The position numbers were made by a program, and so were the translations under genes. Shown here piece by piece: positions 8,587-18,113 of a stretch of DNA of 64,000 nucleotides (its first letter is position 1; every line of letters begins with the position of its first letter). The DNA lies in NCBI RefSeq assembly GCF_014725735.1, contig NZ_CP061368.1, positions 759,225 through 823,224 of the forward strand, written 5' to 3'. The DNA comes from Wenzhouxiangella sp. AB-CW3. Lineage in GTDB: Bacteria; Pseudomonadota; Gammaproteobacteria; Xanthomonadales; Wenzhouxiangellaceae. The notes under the pieces were generated by a model. The model saw only the letters and a program-made list of their open reading frames with translations. It had not been told where the DNA came from and did no database searches.

Positions 8587-8611
8587 GTGGGAATTTGTGG
8601 GAATTTGTGGT
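8587..8611 (+). promoter_or_regulatory. MraZ operator: three GTGG(G/T) boxes at 10-bp pitch
   Basis: GTGGG (8587), GTGGG (8597) and GTGGT (8607) are direct repeats one helical turn apart, joined by AATTT spacers. MraZ is known to bind GTGGG-N5 direct repeats at its own promoter. Here they lie just downstream of the -10, suited to autorepression. Confidence 0.85.
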
Positions 8612-8637
8612 TTTCAGGTGGAGAAGAGTAGCAGGCC

Positions 8638-9090
8638 GTGTTCTTTGGTGAAACCGCCATCAACCTCGACGCGAAGGGCCGCATGGCGCTTCCGACGCGT
8701 TACCGCGAGGATCTCGAAGCGGCCTGCGGCAATCGCCTTGTGCTCACTTATTCCGCCTTCGACGCCGGTTGTCTGTGGCTGTACCCGGAGCCGGAGTGGG
8801 AGCGTGTCCGTGAGCAGGTGATGTCCCTGTCTACTTTCAATGCCAGTCACCGCAGTCTGCAGCGGCGGCTGGTGGGTTCGGCGACTCAGCTTGAGCCCGA
8901 CGGCAATTCCCGACTGCTTCTGCCGGTCACGCTCAGACAGGTGGCCGGGCTGGACAAGCGCGTGGTGTTCATGGGCATGGGCCAGCGCTTCGAAATCTGG
9001 AACGAGGACGTTCTGAACCAGCGCCGTATCGAGGAAGAAAAGGAGATCCAGGAACAGGCTTCCTCCGAAATGGCGCAACTGGTTCTCTAG
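8638..9090 (+). CDS. mraZ: Transcriptional regulator MraZ
   Basis: A 150-aa protein with the tandem AbrB/SpoVT-like fold: MFFGETAINLDAKGRMALPT opens the first half and SRLLLPVTLR, in the second half, is the repeat counterpart. MraZ binds the repeats in its own promoter and represses the dcw cluster; its balance with RsmH matters in E. coli. The GTG at 8638 is chosen because it yields the canonical MF-G-N-DxKGR start. rsmH follows after 4 bp. Confidence 0.96.
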   Translation: MFFGETAINLDAKGRMALPTRYREDLEAACGNRLVLTYSAFDAGCLWLYPEPEWERVREQVMSLSTFNASHRSLQRRLVGSATQLEPDGNSRLLLPVTLRQVAGLDKRVVFMGMGQRFEIWNEDVLNQRRIEEEKEIQEQASSEMAQLVL

Positions 9091-9094
9091 GCCG

Positions 9095-10039
9095 ATGGCT
9101 GAGAGAACCCGACATGTGCCGGTGCTCTTGCAGCCGGCGCTCGACGCATTGGAGGTGCGACCCGATGGCATTTATGTCGACGGCACCTACGGCAGGGGCG
9201 GGCACAGCAGCGCGATTCTTGCGCGCCTGGGCGCGAATGGTCGGCTCGTGGCCATCGATCGCGATCCGGATGCGGTGGCCGATGCCACCCGGCGATTCAC
9301 CGGGGATGATCGGGTCACGGTCCATCGGGCCAGTTTCGCCGATATCGGTCGAGTCGCCCGTGACCTGGATATTCACGGCCGTGTCAGCGGCCTGTTGCTG
9401 GATGTCGGGGTGTCGTCGCCACAACTGGACGACGCCGAAAGAGGTTTCAGCTTTCGCGAGGATGGCCCGCTGGACATGCGGATGGACCCGGAATCGGGCG
9501 AGTCGGCCGCCGCCTGGCTGGCACGTGCCGCGGAGGACGAGATCGCCCGGGTAATTAAGGAATACGGCGAAGAGCGATTTGCACGGCGAATCGCCAGGAG
9601 CATCGTGATGGCCAGAGCAGAGCAGTCGATAGAGCGAACCGCCGAACTCGCTGCCATCGTTGCCCGGGCAGCGGGACCCACTCCCGCTGACCGCCATCCG
9701 GCGACGCGCACTTTCCAGGCCATTCGTATTCACATCAATGGCGAACTCAGCCAGCTTGAGCAGGCCCTCGAATCCGGTATCGATATCCTCGAGCCGGGTG
9801 GGCGCTTCGTGGTGATCAGTTTCCATTCCCTGGAGGATCGCCTGGTCAAGCGGGCCTTCCGGGCGGCCGCCCGGCCTCCCGCGGCCAGTCGCCGCGCTCC
9901 GGTCGCACCCAGTTTCACGCCGCGTCTGAAGCTGATCGGTTCGCTGATCCGTCCCGATAACGACGAAGAACAGACCAACCCCAGGGCCAGAAGCGCCCGC
10001 ATGCGGGTGGCCGAGCGATTGCCCGAGGTGACGTCGTGA
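9095..10039 (+). CDS. rsmH: 16S rRNA (cytosine1402-N4)-methyltransferase
   Basis: A SAM-dependent methyltransferase that modifies C1402 in the ribosomal P-site decoding region, together with RsmI. The 314-aa protein shows HVPVLLQPALDAL, the SAM-binding DGTYGRGGHS, LLDVGVSSPQLD, the RTFQAIRIHIN segment and ISFHSLEDRLVK, all family hallmarks. Second gene of the dcw cluster, 4 bp after mraZ and overlapping ftsL by 4 bp. Confidence 0.97.
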   Translation: MAERTRHVPVLLQPALDALEVRPDGIYVDGTYGRGGHSSAILARLGANGRLVAIDRDPDAVADATRRFTGDDRVTVHRASFADIGRVARDLDIHGRVSGLLLDVGVSSPQLDDAERGFSFREDGPLDMRMDPESGESAAAWLARAAEDEIARVIKEYGEERFARRIARSIVMARAEQSIERTAELAAIVARAAGPTPADRHPATRTFQAIRIHINGELSQLEQALESGIDILEPGGRFVVISFHSLEDRLVKRAFRAAARPPAASRRAPVAPSFTPRLKLIGSLIRPDNDEEQTNPRARSARMRVAERLPEVTS

Positions 10040-10302
10040 TCCGCTGGCTGGCATTCGTGATCCTGCTGGCCGCGCTTCTGGCCAGCGCGGTCGGCGTGGT
10101 GGCCATGCGTCACGAGGCGCGTCAGCAGTTTGTTGCCTTGCAACAGGCCGAGGCGGCGCGCGACGAGCAGCAGGTCGAATGGAGCCGCCTGCAACTTGAA
10201 CAGGCCTGGCTGGCCGAGTCCGGGCGCATCGAGCGCGCGGCGCGCGAGCGCCTGGACATGCAGAGCCCTGACCATGTGGGCGTGCTGGTGGAGGGTCGAT
10301 GA
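10036..10302 (+). CDS. ftsL: Cell division protein FtsL
   Basis: An 88-aa bitopic protein: short cytoplasmic tail, a membrane segment at about residues 3-24, then a heptad-like periplasmic coiled coil (HEARQQFVALQQAEAARDEQQ). It forms the FtsQLB subcomplex that recruits and activates FtsWI at the septum. Primary sequence is poorly conserved in the family; the call rests on size, topology and its place between rsmH and ftsI. Overlaps ftsI by 4 bp. Confidence 0.9.
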   Translation: MIRWLAFVILLAALLASAVGVVAMRHEARQQFVALQQAEAARDEQQVEWSRLQLEQAWLAESGRIERAARERLDMQSPDHVGVLVEGR

Positions 10303-11996
10303 TGTACTCCTCCGATGCCGTTCAGGGAACCGTGCGGTTGTGGCTGCTGGCCGGCCTGATGGTCGTGGTCGCGGTGTTGCTGCTGGGGCGGGCGGTCAAG
10401 TTGCAGGTCATGGAAGCCGAATTCCTGCAAAGCCAGGGCGAGGCACGTTATCTGCGCCAGGTTTCCATTCCCACGGTGCGCGGCAACATCGTCGATCGCA
10501 ACGGCGAGCCGCTGGCCGTGTCGACGCCGGTCGAGTCGGTCTGGGCGCATCCGGGCGAGCTGTTGCAGGTCGCTGATCGCATTCCCGAACTGGCCGATCT
10601 GCTCGGTGCCAGCCCCGAGGACCTTGAGCGCCGTCTCACCCAGCGTGCCGGGCGCGAGTTCGTGTGGCTCAGGCGGCGAGTCAATCCCGATCTGGCCGAG
10701 CAGGTCCGCGACCTCCAGGTGCCGGGTGTCTTCCTGCAGCGCGAGTATCGGCGCTTCTACCCCACCGGTGAGGTCAGTGCCCAGGTGGTGGGTTTTACCA
10801 ATATCGACGATGTCGGCCAGGAGGGCCTGGAACTGGCCTACAACAGCTGGTTGCAGGGCGAACCCGGCGCCAAGCGGGTCATCAAGGATCGGCTTGGACG
10901 CGTGGTTCAGGATATCGAGCTGGTGCGAGAAGCCCGTCCGGGGCGCGATCTCCGGCTGACCCTGGACCGGCGCCTGCAATACCTGGCCTTCCGCGAACTC
11001 AAGTCCACCGTGGCCGAGCACGGCGCACGTTCGGGCAGTGTCGTAGTGATGGATGTGGCCACCGGCGAAGTGCTGGCCATGGTCAATTATCCCTCATACA
11101 ACCCCAATGCCTCCGGGCGCGTCAGTTCCGAAGGGCTTCGCAATCGTGCGCTGACCGACGTGTTCGAGCCTGGTTCCCTGATCAAACCGTTTGCCGTGGC
11201 CGCGGCCATGGAAGCGGGTATTGCCAACCGCGAGATGCAGATCGATACCAGCCCCGGAACCATGCGAGTGTCGGGCCACACCATCCGTGACGTGCGCGAT
11301 TTCGGCGAGTTGAGCGTCGAAGGCCTGCTGGCCAAGTCGTCAAACGTGGGCGTGGTCCAACTGGTGCTGTCGATGGATGCCCGGCATCTGTGGGGGGTTT
11401 ATTCGCGTTTTGGATTTGGTTCGGTGGCCGGAACCGGGTTTCCGGGCGAATCGGCCGGCGTGCTGCGGGACTATGAACGCTGGCGCAAGCTTGAACAGGC
11501 AACCCTGGCCTACGGTTACGGCATGTCGGTCACGCCCCTGCAGCTGACACGAGCGGTTGCCGCGATTGCCGACGGCGGTCGCCTGCGTCAGCCCACCCTG
11601 ATCTCGGGCACCGACAATCCGCCCCACTCCGTGCTGGATCCGCAGCTGGCCGAGGAGCTCGGCGCCATGCTCGAAAGCACCGTGGCGCCGGGTGGTACCG
11701 GCACCGCAGCCGCGGTACAGGGCTATCGCACGGCCGGCAAGACGGGTACATCGCGCAAGCTCGATGCCGGCGGTTACAGCGATCGCTACATTGCCAGCTT
11801 CGCCGGCTTCGCGCCGGCCTCGCGTCCGAAGCTGGCGGCCGTGGTGGTCATCAACGATCCGGCCGGCGACCAGTATTACGGCGGCCAGGTGGCCGCACCG
11901 CTGTTTGGTCGTGTCATGGAAGCGGGTCTGCGGCTGTTCAATGTGCCCCCGGATGATCTAGGCACCCTGGTGACCCAGGTGGAGTTCATGCCATGA
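10299..11996 (+). CDS. ftsI: Septal peptidoglycan transpeptidase FtsI (PBP3)
   Basis: Monofunctional class B penicillin-binding protein that crosslinks septal peptidoglycan with FtsW. The 565-aa product has an N-terminal membrane anchor (LWLLAGLMVVVAVLLLG), the pedestal with RGNIVDRNGEPLAVS, and a transpeptidase domain with the SxxK nucleophile at S293-K296 (GSLIKP), an SSN motif near residue 347, and KTGT starting at K481. All catalytic motifs are intact. Overlaps ftsL and murE by 4 bp each. Confidence 0.97.
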   Translation: MMYSSDAVQGTVRLWLLAGLMVVVAVLLLGRAVKLQVMEAEFLQSQGEARYLRQVSIPTVRGNIVDRNGEPLAVSTPVESVWAHPGELLQVADRIPELADLLGASPEDLERRLTQRAGREFVWLRRRVNPDLAEQVRDLQVPGVFLQREYRRFYPTGEVSAQVVGFTNIDDVGQEGLELAYNSWLQGEPGAKRVIKDRLGRVVQDIELVREARPGRDLRLTLDRRLQYLAFRELKSTVAEHGARSGSVVVMDVATGEVLAMVNYPSYNPNASGRVSSEGLRNRALTDVFEPGSLIKPFAVAAAMEAGIANREMQIDTSPGTMRVSGHTIRDVRDFGELSVEGLLAKSSNVGVVQLVLSMDARHLWGVYSRFGFGSVAGTGFPGESAGVLRDYERWRKLEQATLAYGYGMSVTPLQLTRAVAAIADGGRLRQPTLISGTDNPPHSVLDPQLAEELGAMLESTVAPGGTGTAAAVQGYRTAGKTGTSRKLDAGGYSDRYIASFAGFAPASRPKLAAVVVINDPAGDQYYGGQVAAPLFGRVMEAGLRLFNVPPDDLGTLVTQVEFMP

Positions 11997-13453
11997 CCGG
12001 CAAGCTGACGCTCCGTGCACTTCTTGAAGGCCTGGTGCCGGATTACGCCGGGCCCGATTGTCCGGTTTCCGGTCTGGTGCTTGATTCGCGCAAGGTTCGG
12101 GCCGGTGATGTCTTCGTGGCCATCGGCGGAACCGCCGGTCACGGTCTGGATTACGTGGACTCAGCGCTTCGGGCCGGTTGCGCGGCGATCCTTCACGATG
12201 GTGGCGGATCAACGCCGGATTGCCCCGAAGTGCCGGTGGTCGAGGTGCATCAGCTGGGTCGGCAACTGGATGTTCTGGCGCGGCGCATGTGGGGCGATCC
12301 GGGTCGTGACCTTGACCTGGTCGCGGTCACCGGTACGAACGGCAAGTCCTCCGTGGCCTGGCTGCTCGCCCAGGCACTGGACGGTGCCATGATCGGCACC
12401 CTGGGTGTTGGTCGACCCGGTGAGCACCTTCCGGCCGACATGACCACGCCCGATCTGTTTACGCTCTACCGCGAACTGGCCCGACTGCGGGATTCGGGTC
12501 TGCGCACGGTGGTGCTGGAAGCCTCTTCGCACGCGCTGGACCAGGGACGACTGGCCGGTCTGTGTTTTACCAGTGTCATCTTTACCACCCTGGGTCATGA
12601 TCACCTGGACTACCATGCCGACCGAAACGCCTACGCCGAGGCCAAGGCACGGCTGTTCACCGACTTTGTCAGCCAGCGCCAGTTGATCAACCTCGATGAC
12701 TTGTTTGGACGTGAGCTGGCCGGTCGCCTGGCCGGACCGGGTTGCATTGGCTACAGCCGGACCGATCAGGCCGATGCCAGCGTTCGGGTTGACGCCTTCA
12801 CCTCCAGCAGCGAAGGACTCAGTGCTCGATTGTGGCTCGACCAGCAGGTCCTGGAAGTGCGTAGCTGCCTGATCGGGCAGGTCAACCTCTGGAATCTGAT
12901 GGTGGTGGCGGCCGAGCTGGCCGAGCGTGGGCGCTCACTGCCTGACATTGCCGAGCAAATTTCCAGGCTGATGCCAGTGCCGGGACGAATGCAGCCGGTG
13001 CGAGACGGTGATGGTCGCCTGGCCGTCATCGATTATGCCCATACCCCGGATGCGCTGGACAATGCCCTGGTCAGCCTGCGCGAGCTGACCCGGGGTGAAC
13101 TGTGGTGCGTGTTTGGCTGCGGCGGCAACCGCGATTCGGCCAAACGCGACCGCATGGGGCGCATCGCCGAGGGCCGCGCCGACCATGTCGTGCTGACCGA
13201 TGACAACCCGCGCCATGAAGATGGCCTGGCCATCATCCGCGACATTCAGGCGGGCATGCAGCGTCCTGAGCGCAGCATCGTCATTCGCGACCGGGCGCGC
13301 GCCATACACAAGGCATTGAGCGATTGCGCTGCCGATGATGTAGTGCTGATTGCCGGCAAGGGCCATGAGACCGAGCAGGTCATCGGCGATCAACGCCTGC
13401 CATTTGACGATGCAGTCTGTGCCAGGCAGGCCCTGGAGGCCTTGCCATGCTGA
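11993..13453 (+). CDS. murE: UDP-MurNAc-L-Ala-D-Glu:meso-diaminopimelate ligase
   Basis: Adds the third amino acid to the peptidoglycan stem peptide using ATP. The 486-aa Mur ligase shows the ATP loop TGTNGKSS, the EASSHAL segment, and TDDNPRHED. The DNPR motif is known to mark meso-diaminopimelate specificity, as against the lysine enzyme. Overlaps ftsI by 4 bp and murF by 7 bp, so translation is probably coupled. Confidence 0.97.
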   Translation: MTGKLTLRALLEGLVPDYAGPDCPVSGLVLDSRKVRAGDVFVAIGGTAGHGLDYVDSALRAGCAAILHDGGGSTPDCPEVPVVEVHQLGRQLDVLARRMWGDPGRDLDLVAVTGTNGKSSVAWLLAQALDGAMIGTLGVGRPGEHLPADMTTPDLFTLYRELARLRDSGLRTVVLEASSHALDQGRLAGLCFTSVIFTTLGHDHLDYHADRNAYAEAKARLFTDFVSQRQLINLDDLFGRELAGRLAGPGCIGYSRTDQADASVRVDAFTSSSEGLSARLWLDQQVLEVRSCLIGQVNLWNLMVVAAELAERGRSLPDIAEQISRLMPVPGRMQPVRDGDGRLAVIDYAHTPDALDNALVSLRELTRGELWCVFGCGGNRDSAKRDRMGRIAEGRADHVVLTDDNPRHEDGLAIIRDIQAGMQRPERSIVIRDRARAIHKALSDCAADDVVLIAGKGHETEQVIGDQRLPFDDAVCARQALEALPC

Positions 13454-14781
13454 AGTTCTCGCTCAAGCGCCTGGCAGGACTGATCGGCGGGCATGCCACC
13501 GGCAATGGCACCGAGATTGTCGGGATGACGCATGATTCCCGGAGGGTCCGGCCAGGCAATCTGTTCTGTGCTTTGCCGGGGCAACGGGTCGACGGGCATG
13601 ATTTCGTGACCACGGCAGCCGATGCCGGGGCCGCGGCAGCGCTGGTCACGCGGGAACTGGATATCGCCCTGCCGCAACTGGTGGTCGACGATGTACTCGA
13701 GGCCATGGGCCACATTGCATCGGCCTGGCGCGAGCAGCTTCCGGTTACGGTGATCGCGGTGACCGGGTCGAATGGCAAGACCACGGTCAAGGAAATGCTG
13801 GCCGCCATCCTGAGCCGTCATGACCCGACACTGGCAACGGCCGGAAACTATAACAACGAGATTGGCGTTCCCCTGACACTGGCCAGCATTTCCGATGAGC
13901 ACCGTTATGCGGTCATCGAAATGGGAGCAAGCCGACCTGGTGATATTGCCTACCTGTGCAGGATGGCCCGGCCTGAAATCGGTGTGCTCACCAATGCCGC
14001 ATCCGCCCACCTGGAAGGTTTCGGCAGTCTTGACGGCGTGGCCGAAACCAAGGGCGAGCTGTTCCGTTCGCTCTCCCCCTCGGGCCTGGCGGTGATCAAT
14101 GCCGACGATGCCTATTGTGGAAAGTGGCAGGAAATGGCCGCGCATTGCCGCAGTATCACGTTCGGTACCGCGAGTCACGCCCTGGTCTGTGGCCGACGGC
14201 GGGGAGAAAGAATCGAGGTCACGACCCCGGTCGGCCAGTTCGAGTATCGCCCGCGGCTGCCCGGGCATCACAACATGATGAATGCGCTCGCCGCCGCGGC
14301 GGTGGCGGTCACGCTGGATATTCCCTTGCCGGATATCGCCTCGGCGCTGGGAGAGCTCGCCGGTGTGCCAGGCAGGCTGCAGCTTCATCACCACCCGGCT
14401 GGCTGGACCCTGATTGACGATTCCTACAACGCCAACCCGGCCTCACTGCGCGCCGGGTTGCAGGTGCTGGCCGAGCAGCCGGGTGAACGCTGGCTGGTGC
14501 TGGGCGACATGGCGGAACTCGGATCCGATGCCGCCCGCATGCATGCCGATGTCGGGCGCGAAGCGGTCGATATGGGCGTCGATCGGCTGTTTGCCGTAGG
14601 TGAGCTGGCCCGTCACAGCGTGGCCGCCTTTGGTCAGGGCGCCACGCATTTCGAGGATCGGGAAGCCCTGGCTTCGGCGCTGGCTGCTGAACTGCATGCC
14701 GGCGTGCACTGCCTGGTCAAGGGATCGCGCTCCATGGAAATGGAACACATTGTCCGGTCGCTGATCGGGGAGGCTGCCTGA
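13447..14781 (+). CDS. murF: UDP-MurNAc-tripeptide:D-Ala-D-Ala ligase
   Basis: Completes the UDP-MurNAc-pentapeptide by adding D-Ala-D-Ala. The 444-aa protein has the central ATP loop [13 protein letters not shown], the [15 protein letters not shown] motif characteristic of MurF, and the C-terminal [11 protein letters not shown] segment. Overlaps murE by 7 bp and mraY by 1 bp. Confidence 0.97.
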   Translation: MLKFSLKRLAGLIGGHATGNGTEIVGMTHDSRRVRPGNLFCALPGQRVDGHDFVTTAADAGAAAALVTRELDIALPQLVVDDVLEAMGHIASAWREQLPVTVIAVTGSNGKTTVKEMLAAILSRHDPTLATAGNYNNEIGVPLTLASISDEHRYAVIEMGASRPGDIAYLCRMARPEIGVLTNAASAHLEGFGSLDGVAETKGELFRSLSPSGLAVINADDAYCGKWQEMAAHCRSITFGTASHALVCGRRRGERIEVTTPVGQFEYRPRLPGHHNMMNALAAAAVAVTLDIPLPDIASALGELAGVPGRLQLHHHPAGWTLIDDSYNANPASLRAGLQVLAEQPGERWLVLGDMAELGSDAARMHADVGREAVDMGVDRLFAVGELARHSVAAFGQGATHFEDREALASALAAELHAGVHCLVKGSRSMEMEHIVRSLIGEAA

Positions 14782-15860
14782 TGCTGCTGTGGCTTTTCGA
14801 GGAATGGCTGGCGCGGGATGTCGCGCTGTTCGGGTTCATTACCTTCCGCACCATCATGGCGGCGATGACGGCCATGGCGGTATCGCTGGTGATCGGACCG
14901 TATTTCATCCGCCACATGGTCGAGCGCCAGATCGGCCAGCCGATTCGCGATCTGGGGCCCGACAGTCACCTGTCCAAGGCCGGCACCCCGACCATGGGCG
15001 GAACCATGATCCTGATTGCGCTGGTCATCAGCACGCTGCTGTGGGCCGATCTGGCCAATCGCTACGTGTGGACCGTGCTGTTTGTCACCCTTGCATTCGG
15101 GGCCATCGGTTTTGTCGACGACTTTCTCAAGCTCAAGTACCGCGACAGTGCGGGCCTGTCGGCCCGAACCAAGTACCTGGCACAATCGCTGGCGGCCATT
15201 GGCGTCGCCCTGTTTCTCTACTACACCTCCGATGTCTCGGCCAACACCCAGTTGTTCGTGCCGTTCTTTAAAGACATCGCCATTCCGCTGGGCTTTGCCG
15301 GCTTTATCGTGCTGACCTATTTCGTGGTCGTCGGCACGTCCAACGCGGTCAACCTGACCGATGGTCTGGACGGGCTGGCCATCATGCCGGCTGTGTTCGT
15401 GGCCGTGGGGCTGGGGATCTTCGCTTATGCCACCGGCAACACGGTGTTCGCCGAGTATCTGGGCATGCCCTTTATCCCCGGAGCCGGTGAACTGGCCATC
15501 TTCTGCTCGGCGATGGCCGGGGCGGGCCTGGGTTTTCTCTGGTTCAACACCTACCCGGCCCAGGTCTTCATGGGCGATGTCGGTGCCCTGGCCGTGGGCG
15601 CGGCCCTGGGGCTGATTGCCGTCATCGTGCGCCAGGAAATCGTGTTCGTGGTCATGGCCGGCATCTTCGTGATCGAGACGCTGTCGGTGATTCTCCAGGT
15701 GGCCTCGTTCAAGCTCACCGGGCGGCGGATTTTCCGTATGGCCCCGATTCACCATCATTTCGAGCTCAAGGGCTGGCCCGAGCCGAAAGTGATTGTGCGT
15801 TTCTGGATCATTGCCGTGATGCTGGTGCTCGCGGCCCTGGCAACGATGAAGGTGCGGTAG
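14781..15860 (+). CDS. mraY: Phospho-N-acetylmuramoyl-pentapeptide transferase
   Basis: Polytopic inner-membrane enzyme that transfers phospho-MurNAc-pentapeptide to undecaprenyl phosphate, producing lipid I. The 359-aa protein has about ten membrane segments and the family motifs [22 protein letters not shown] (catalytic aspartates), [11 protein letters not shown] and MAPIHHHFE. Starts on the A of the murF stop codon; ftsW follows after 4 bp. Confidence 0.98.
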   Translation: MLLWLFEEWLARDVALFGFITFRTIMAAMTAMAVSLVIGPYFIRHMVERQIGQPIRDLGPDSHLSKAGTPTMGGTMILIALVISTLLWADLANRYVWTVLFVTLAFGAIGFVDDFLKLKYRDSAGLSARTKYLAQSLAAIGVALFLYYTSDVSANTQLFVPFFKDIAIPLGFAGFIVLTYFVVVGTSNAVNLTDGLDGLAIMPAVFVAVGLGIFAYATGNTVFAEYLGMPFIPGAGELAIFCSAMAGAGLGFLWFNTYPAQVFMGDVGALAVGAALGLIAVIVRQEIVFVVMAGIFVIETLSVILQVASFKLTGRRIFRMAPIHHHFELKGWPEPKVIVRFWIIAVMLVLAALATMKVR

Positions 15861-15864
15861 GGCA

Positions 15865-17055
15865 ATGAGCAGCGCGATCTCACGCAGGCAGGCACGACGC
15901 TCGGGCGAGATCCCCGCCGGTGTCGACCTGGATGCGGGCCTGGTGTTGAGCACCGTGGGGCTGCTGGGTATCGGCGTGGTCATGGTGGCGTCGACTTCGA
16001 TGGCCGTGGCCGAAAGCTATGCAGTCTCCGGCTGGCACTTCATCGCCCGCCACATCATCTATATCGGACTGGGCATTGCCGCGGCCGGGCTGTTCCGCTT
16101 TGTCGGTACACGTCATCTGCAAGCGCTCGCGCCGCTGTGCTTTCCCCTGGCCGTGGTGCTGCTGCTGCTGCCTTTTATTCCGGGTCTGGGCCACGAGGTC
16201 AATGGCTCGCTGCGCTGGATCGATTTGGGTTTCACGCGCTTTCAGGTGGTCGAGGCGGTCAAGCTGATTCTGATCGTGTTCGTGGCCGGCTATCTGGCCC
16301 GTCGACCCGAGCTGGGACGCGGCCGCTTTCTGGAGATCATCAAGCCGCTGCTGGTTGTCGGCCTGCTGTCGATCATTCTGCTTCGCCAGCCCGACATGGG
16401 CTCGGCGGTCATCCTGGTGGCCATCACCGGCGGCATGATCTGGCTGGCCGGGGCCGCCTGGAAGCACCTGTTCGTGCTTGGTCTGGGCAGCGTGCCGCTG
16501 TTGACCTTCGCGGCCCTGGAGCCCTACCGCTTTCAGCGGGTCATGACTTTCGTCGACCCCTGGGCCGACCCTTTCAACAGCGGATTCCAGCTCACCCAGG
16601 CCCTGATTGCAGTCGGTCGAGGCCAGATTACCGGTGTCGGGATGGGTGCCAGTGTGCAGAAACTCTATTACCTGCCCGAGGCGCACACGGATTTCATCTT
16701 CGCGGTGCTGGCCGAAGAATTCGGGCTGATCGGCATTGTGCTGGTCATGGTCCTGTTCGCGGTGCTGATCGGCCGGATCTTCGCCATTGGTCTGAAGGCC
16801 CGGGCGATGGAGCGGCCATTCGCGGCTTTCCTGGTCTGGGGCGTGGGTTTGTGGATCGGTTTTCAGGCGCTGGTTTCCATGGGCGTCAACCTGGGCATGC
16901 TGCCCACCAAGGGGCTGACCCTGCCCTTGATCTCGGCCGGCGGCAGCAGCCTGATCATGACCCTGATCGGAATCGGGCTGGTGTTGCGGGTGCACTGGGA
17001 GTTGAGTGTGGCGCAGCGCCAGACACCGCGTCGTCGCAGGGGGTGGCAGGTATGA
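15865..17055 (+). CDS. ftsW: Septal peptidoglycan polymerase FtsW (SEDS family)
   Basis: SEDS glycosyltransferase that polymerises lipid II at the division site with FtsI. The 396-aa protein has about ten membrane segments and motifs seen in the family: GSLRWIDLG, QPDMGSAVIL, the EAHTDFIFAVLAEEFG loop and GMLPTKGLTLPLISAGGSSL. Overlaps murG by 4 bp. Confidence 0.97.
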   Translation: MSSAISRRQARRSGEIPAGVDLDAGLVLSTVGLLGIGVVMVASTSMAVAESYAVSGWHFIARHIIYIGLGIAAAGLFRFVGTRHLQALAPLCFPLAVVLLLLPFIPGLGHEVNGSLRWIDLGFTRFQVVEAVKLILIVFVAGYLARRPELGRGRFLEIIKPLLVVGLLSIILLRQPDMGSAVILVAITGGMIWLAGAAWKHLFVLGLGSVPLLTFAALEPYRFQRVMTFVDPWADPFNSGFQLTQALIAVGRGQITGVGMGASVQKLYYLPEAHTDFIFAVLAEEFGLIGIVLVMVLFAVLIGRIFAIGLKARAMERPFAAFLVWGVGLWIGFQALVSMGVNLGMLPTKGLTLPLISAGGSSLIMTLIGIGLVLRVHWELSVAQRQTPRRRRGWQV

Positions 17056-18113
17056 GCAGCCCCATGGTGATGATCATGGCTGGAGGCACCGGCGGGCATA
17101 TTTTCCCGGGGCTGGCCGTGGCCGAAGAGCTCAAGGGCAGCGGTGCGGCCGTGACCTGGCTGGGCACCGCGGCCGGACTGGAAAGCCGCCTGGTGCCCGA
17201 ACGTGGCATCGCCCTGGAACGTATTACGATTGGTGGATTGCGCGGTCGCGGGCTGGCCGGCTGGTTGCTGGCGCCCTGGCGCGTGATGCGGGCGGTATGG
17301 CAGGCCCGTGCCATCCTCAGGCGTCATCGCCCCGCCTGCGTGCTGAGCATGGGCGGATACGTGGCCGGTCCCGGCGCGCTGGCAGCGCGCCTGATGGGTA
17401 TCCCCCTGGTCATCCACGAGCAGAATGCCATCGCCGGACTGACCAACCGCCTTCTGCGTCCGCTGGCCCGGCGTGTAATGACCGGCTTTCCCGATACCCT
17501 GCGCGGCGGCGAGCATGTCGGCAACCCGGTTCGTGCAGATATCGTCGCCATGGCCCCGCCGGCCGAGCGTATGGCTGGCCGCACCGGCCCGCTTCGACTG
17601 CTCGTGGTGGGCGGTAGTCAGGGTGCGGCGGTCTTTTCCGAGCAGGTGCCCGAAGCGTTGGCCGACATGCCACCGTCAGCCCGACCTGTCGTAGTGCACC
17701 AGGCCGGACGCCAGTATGAACAGACCCGCAGTGCCTATGAGCGCCTTGGCGTCGAGGGCGAGATACACGAGTTCATTGAAGACATGGCCACCGCTCTGGG
17801 CCAGGCTGATCTGGCCCTGTGCCGATCCGGCGCCTTGACGGTCTCCGAACTGTCGGCTGCCGGGGTGGCATCCATCCTGGTGCCGTTTCCTCATGCCGTC
17901 GACGATCATCAGACGGCCAATGCCCGCTTCCTGTCCGATGCCGATGCCGCCTGGCTGTTGCCGCAGGCGGAACTGGATGCCGGGAAGCTGTCGGGCTTGC
18001 TGAGCGAGATGAGCCGCGAGAGGCTCATGGCAATGGCCGCCCGGGCCCGTAATAAAGCCCGCACGGATGCAGCCGAGCAGGTTGCCCGGGCCTGCCTGGA
18101 GGTGGCGCGATGA
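17052..18113 (+). CDS. murG: UDP-GlcNAc:lipid I N-acetylglucosaminyltransferase
   Basis: Peripheral membrane GT28-family enzyme that converts lipid I to lipid II. The start at 17052 (overlapping the ftsW stop) gives 353 aa opening with MIMAGGTGGHIFPGLAVAEEL, the G-loop that defines the family; the frame is open much further upstream, but only as a shadow of ftsW. Also present: IHEQNAIAGLTNRLL, VVGGSQGA and the CRSGALTVSELSAAG acceptor/nucleotide site. Overlaps murC by 4 bp. Confidence 0.97.
   Translation: MSSPMVMIMAGGTGGHIFPGLAVAEELKGSGAAVTWLGTAAGLESRLVPERGIALERITIGGLRGRGLAGWLLAPWRVMRAVWQARAILRRHRPACVLSMGGYVAGPGALAARLMGIPLVIHEQNAIAGLTNRLLRPLARRVMTGFPDTLRGGEHVGNPVRADIVAMAPPAERMAGRTGPLRLLVVGGSQGAAVFSEQVPEALADMPPSARPVVVHQAGRQYEQTRSAYERLGVEGEIHEFIEDMATALGQADLALCRSGALTVSELSAAGVASILVPFPHAVDDHQTANARFLSDADAAWLLPQAELDAGKLSGLLSEMSRERLMAMAARARNKARTDAAEQVARACLEVAR

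Noticed and set aside
6529-8821. Long open frames of Arg/Glu/Gly or Pro/Ser/Leu across the purine/pyrimidine tracts on both strands
   Set aside because: They arise because low-complexity tracts lack stop codons. They overlap ppnN, tRNA-Pro or mraZ and have no family-like sequence.
16137-17051. Extended N-terminus for MurG (658-codon open frame)
   Set aside because: The extra part is a frame shadow of ftsW; the ATG at 17052 overlaps the ftsW stop and gives the canonical length.
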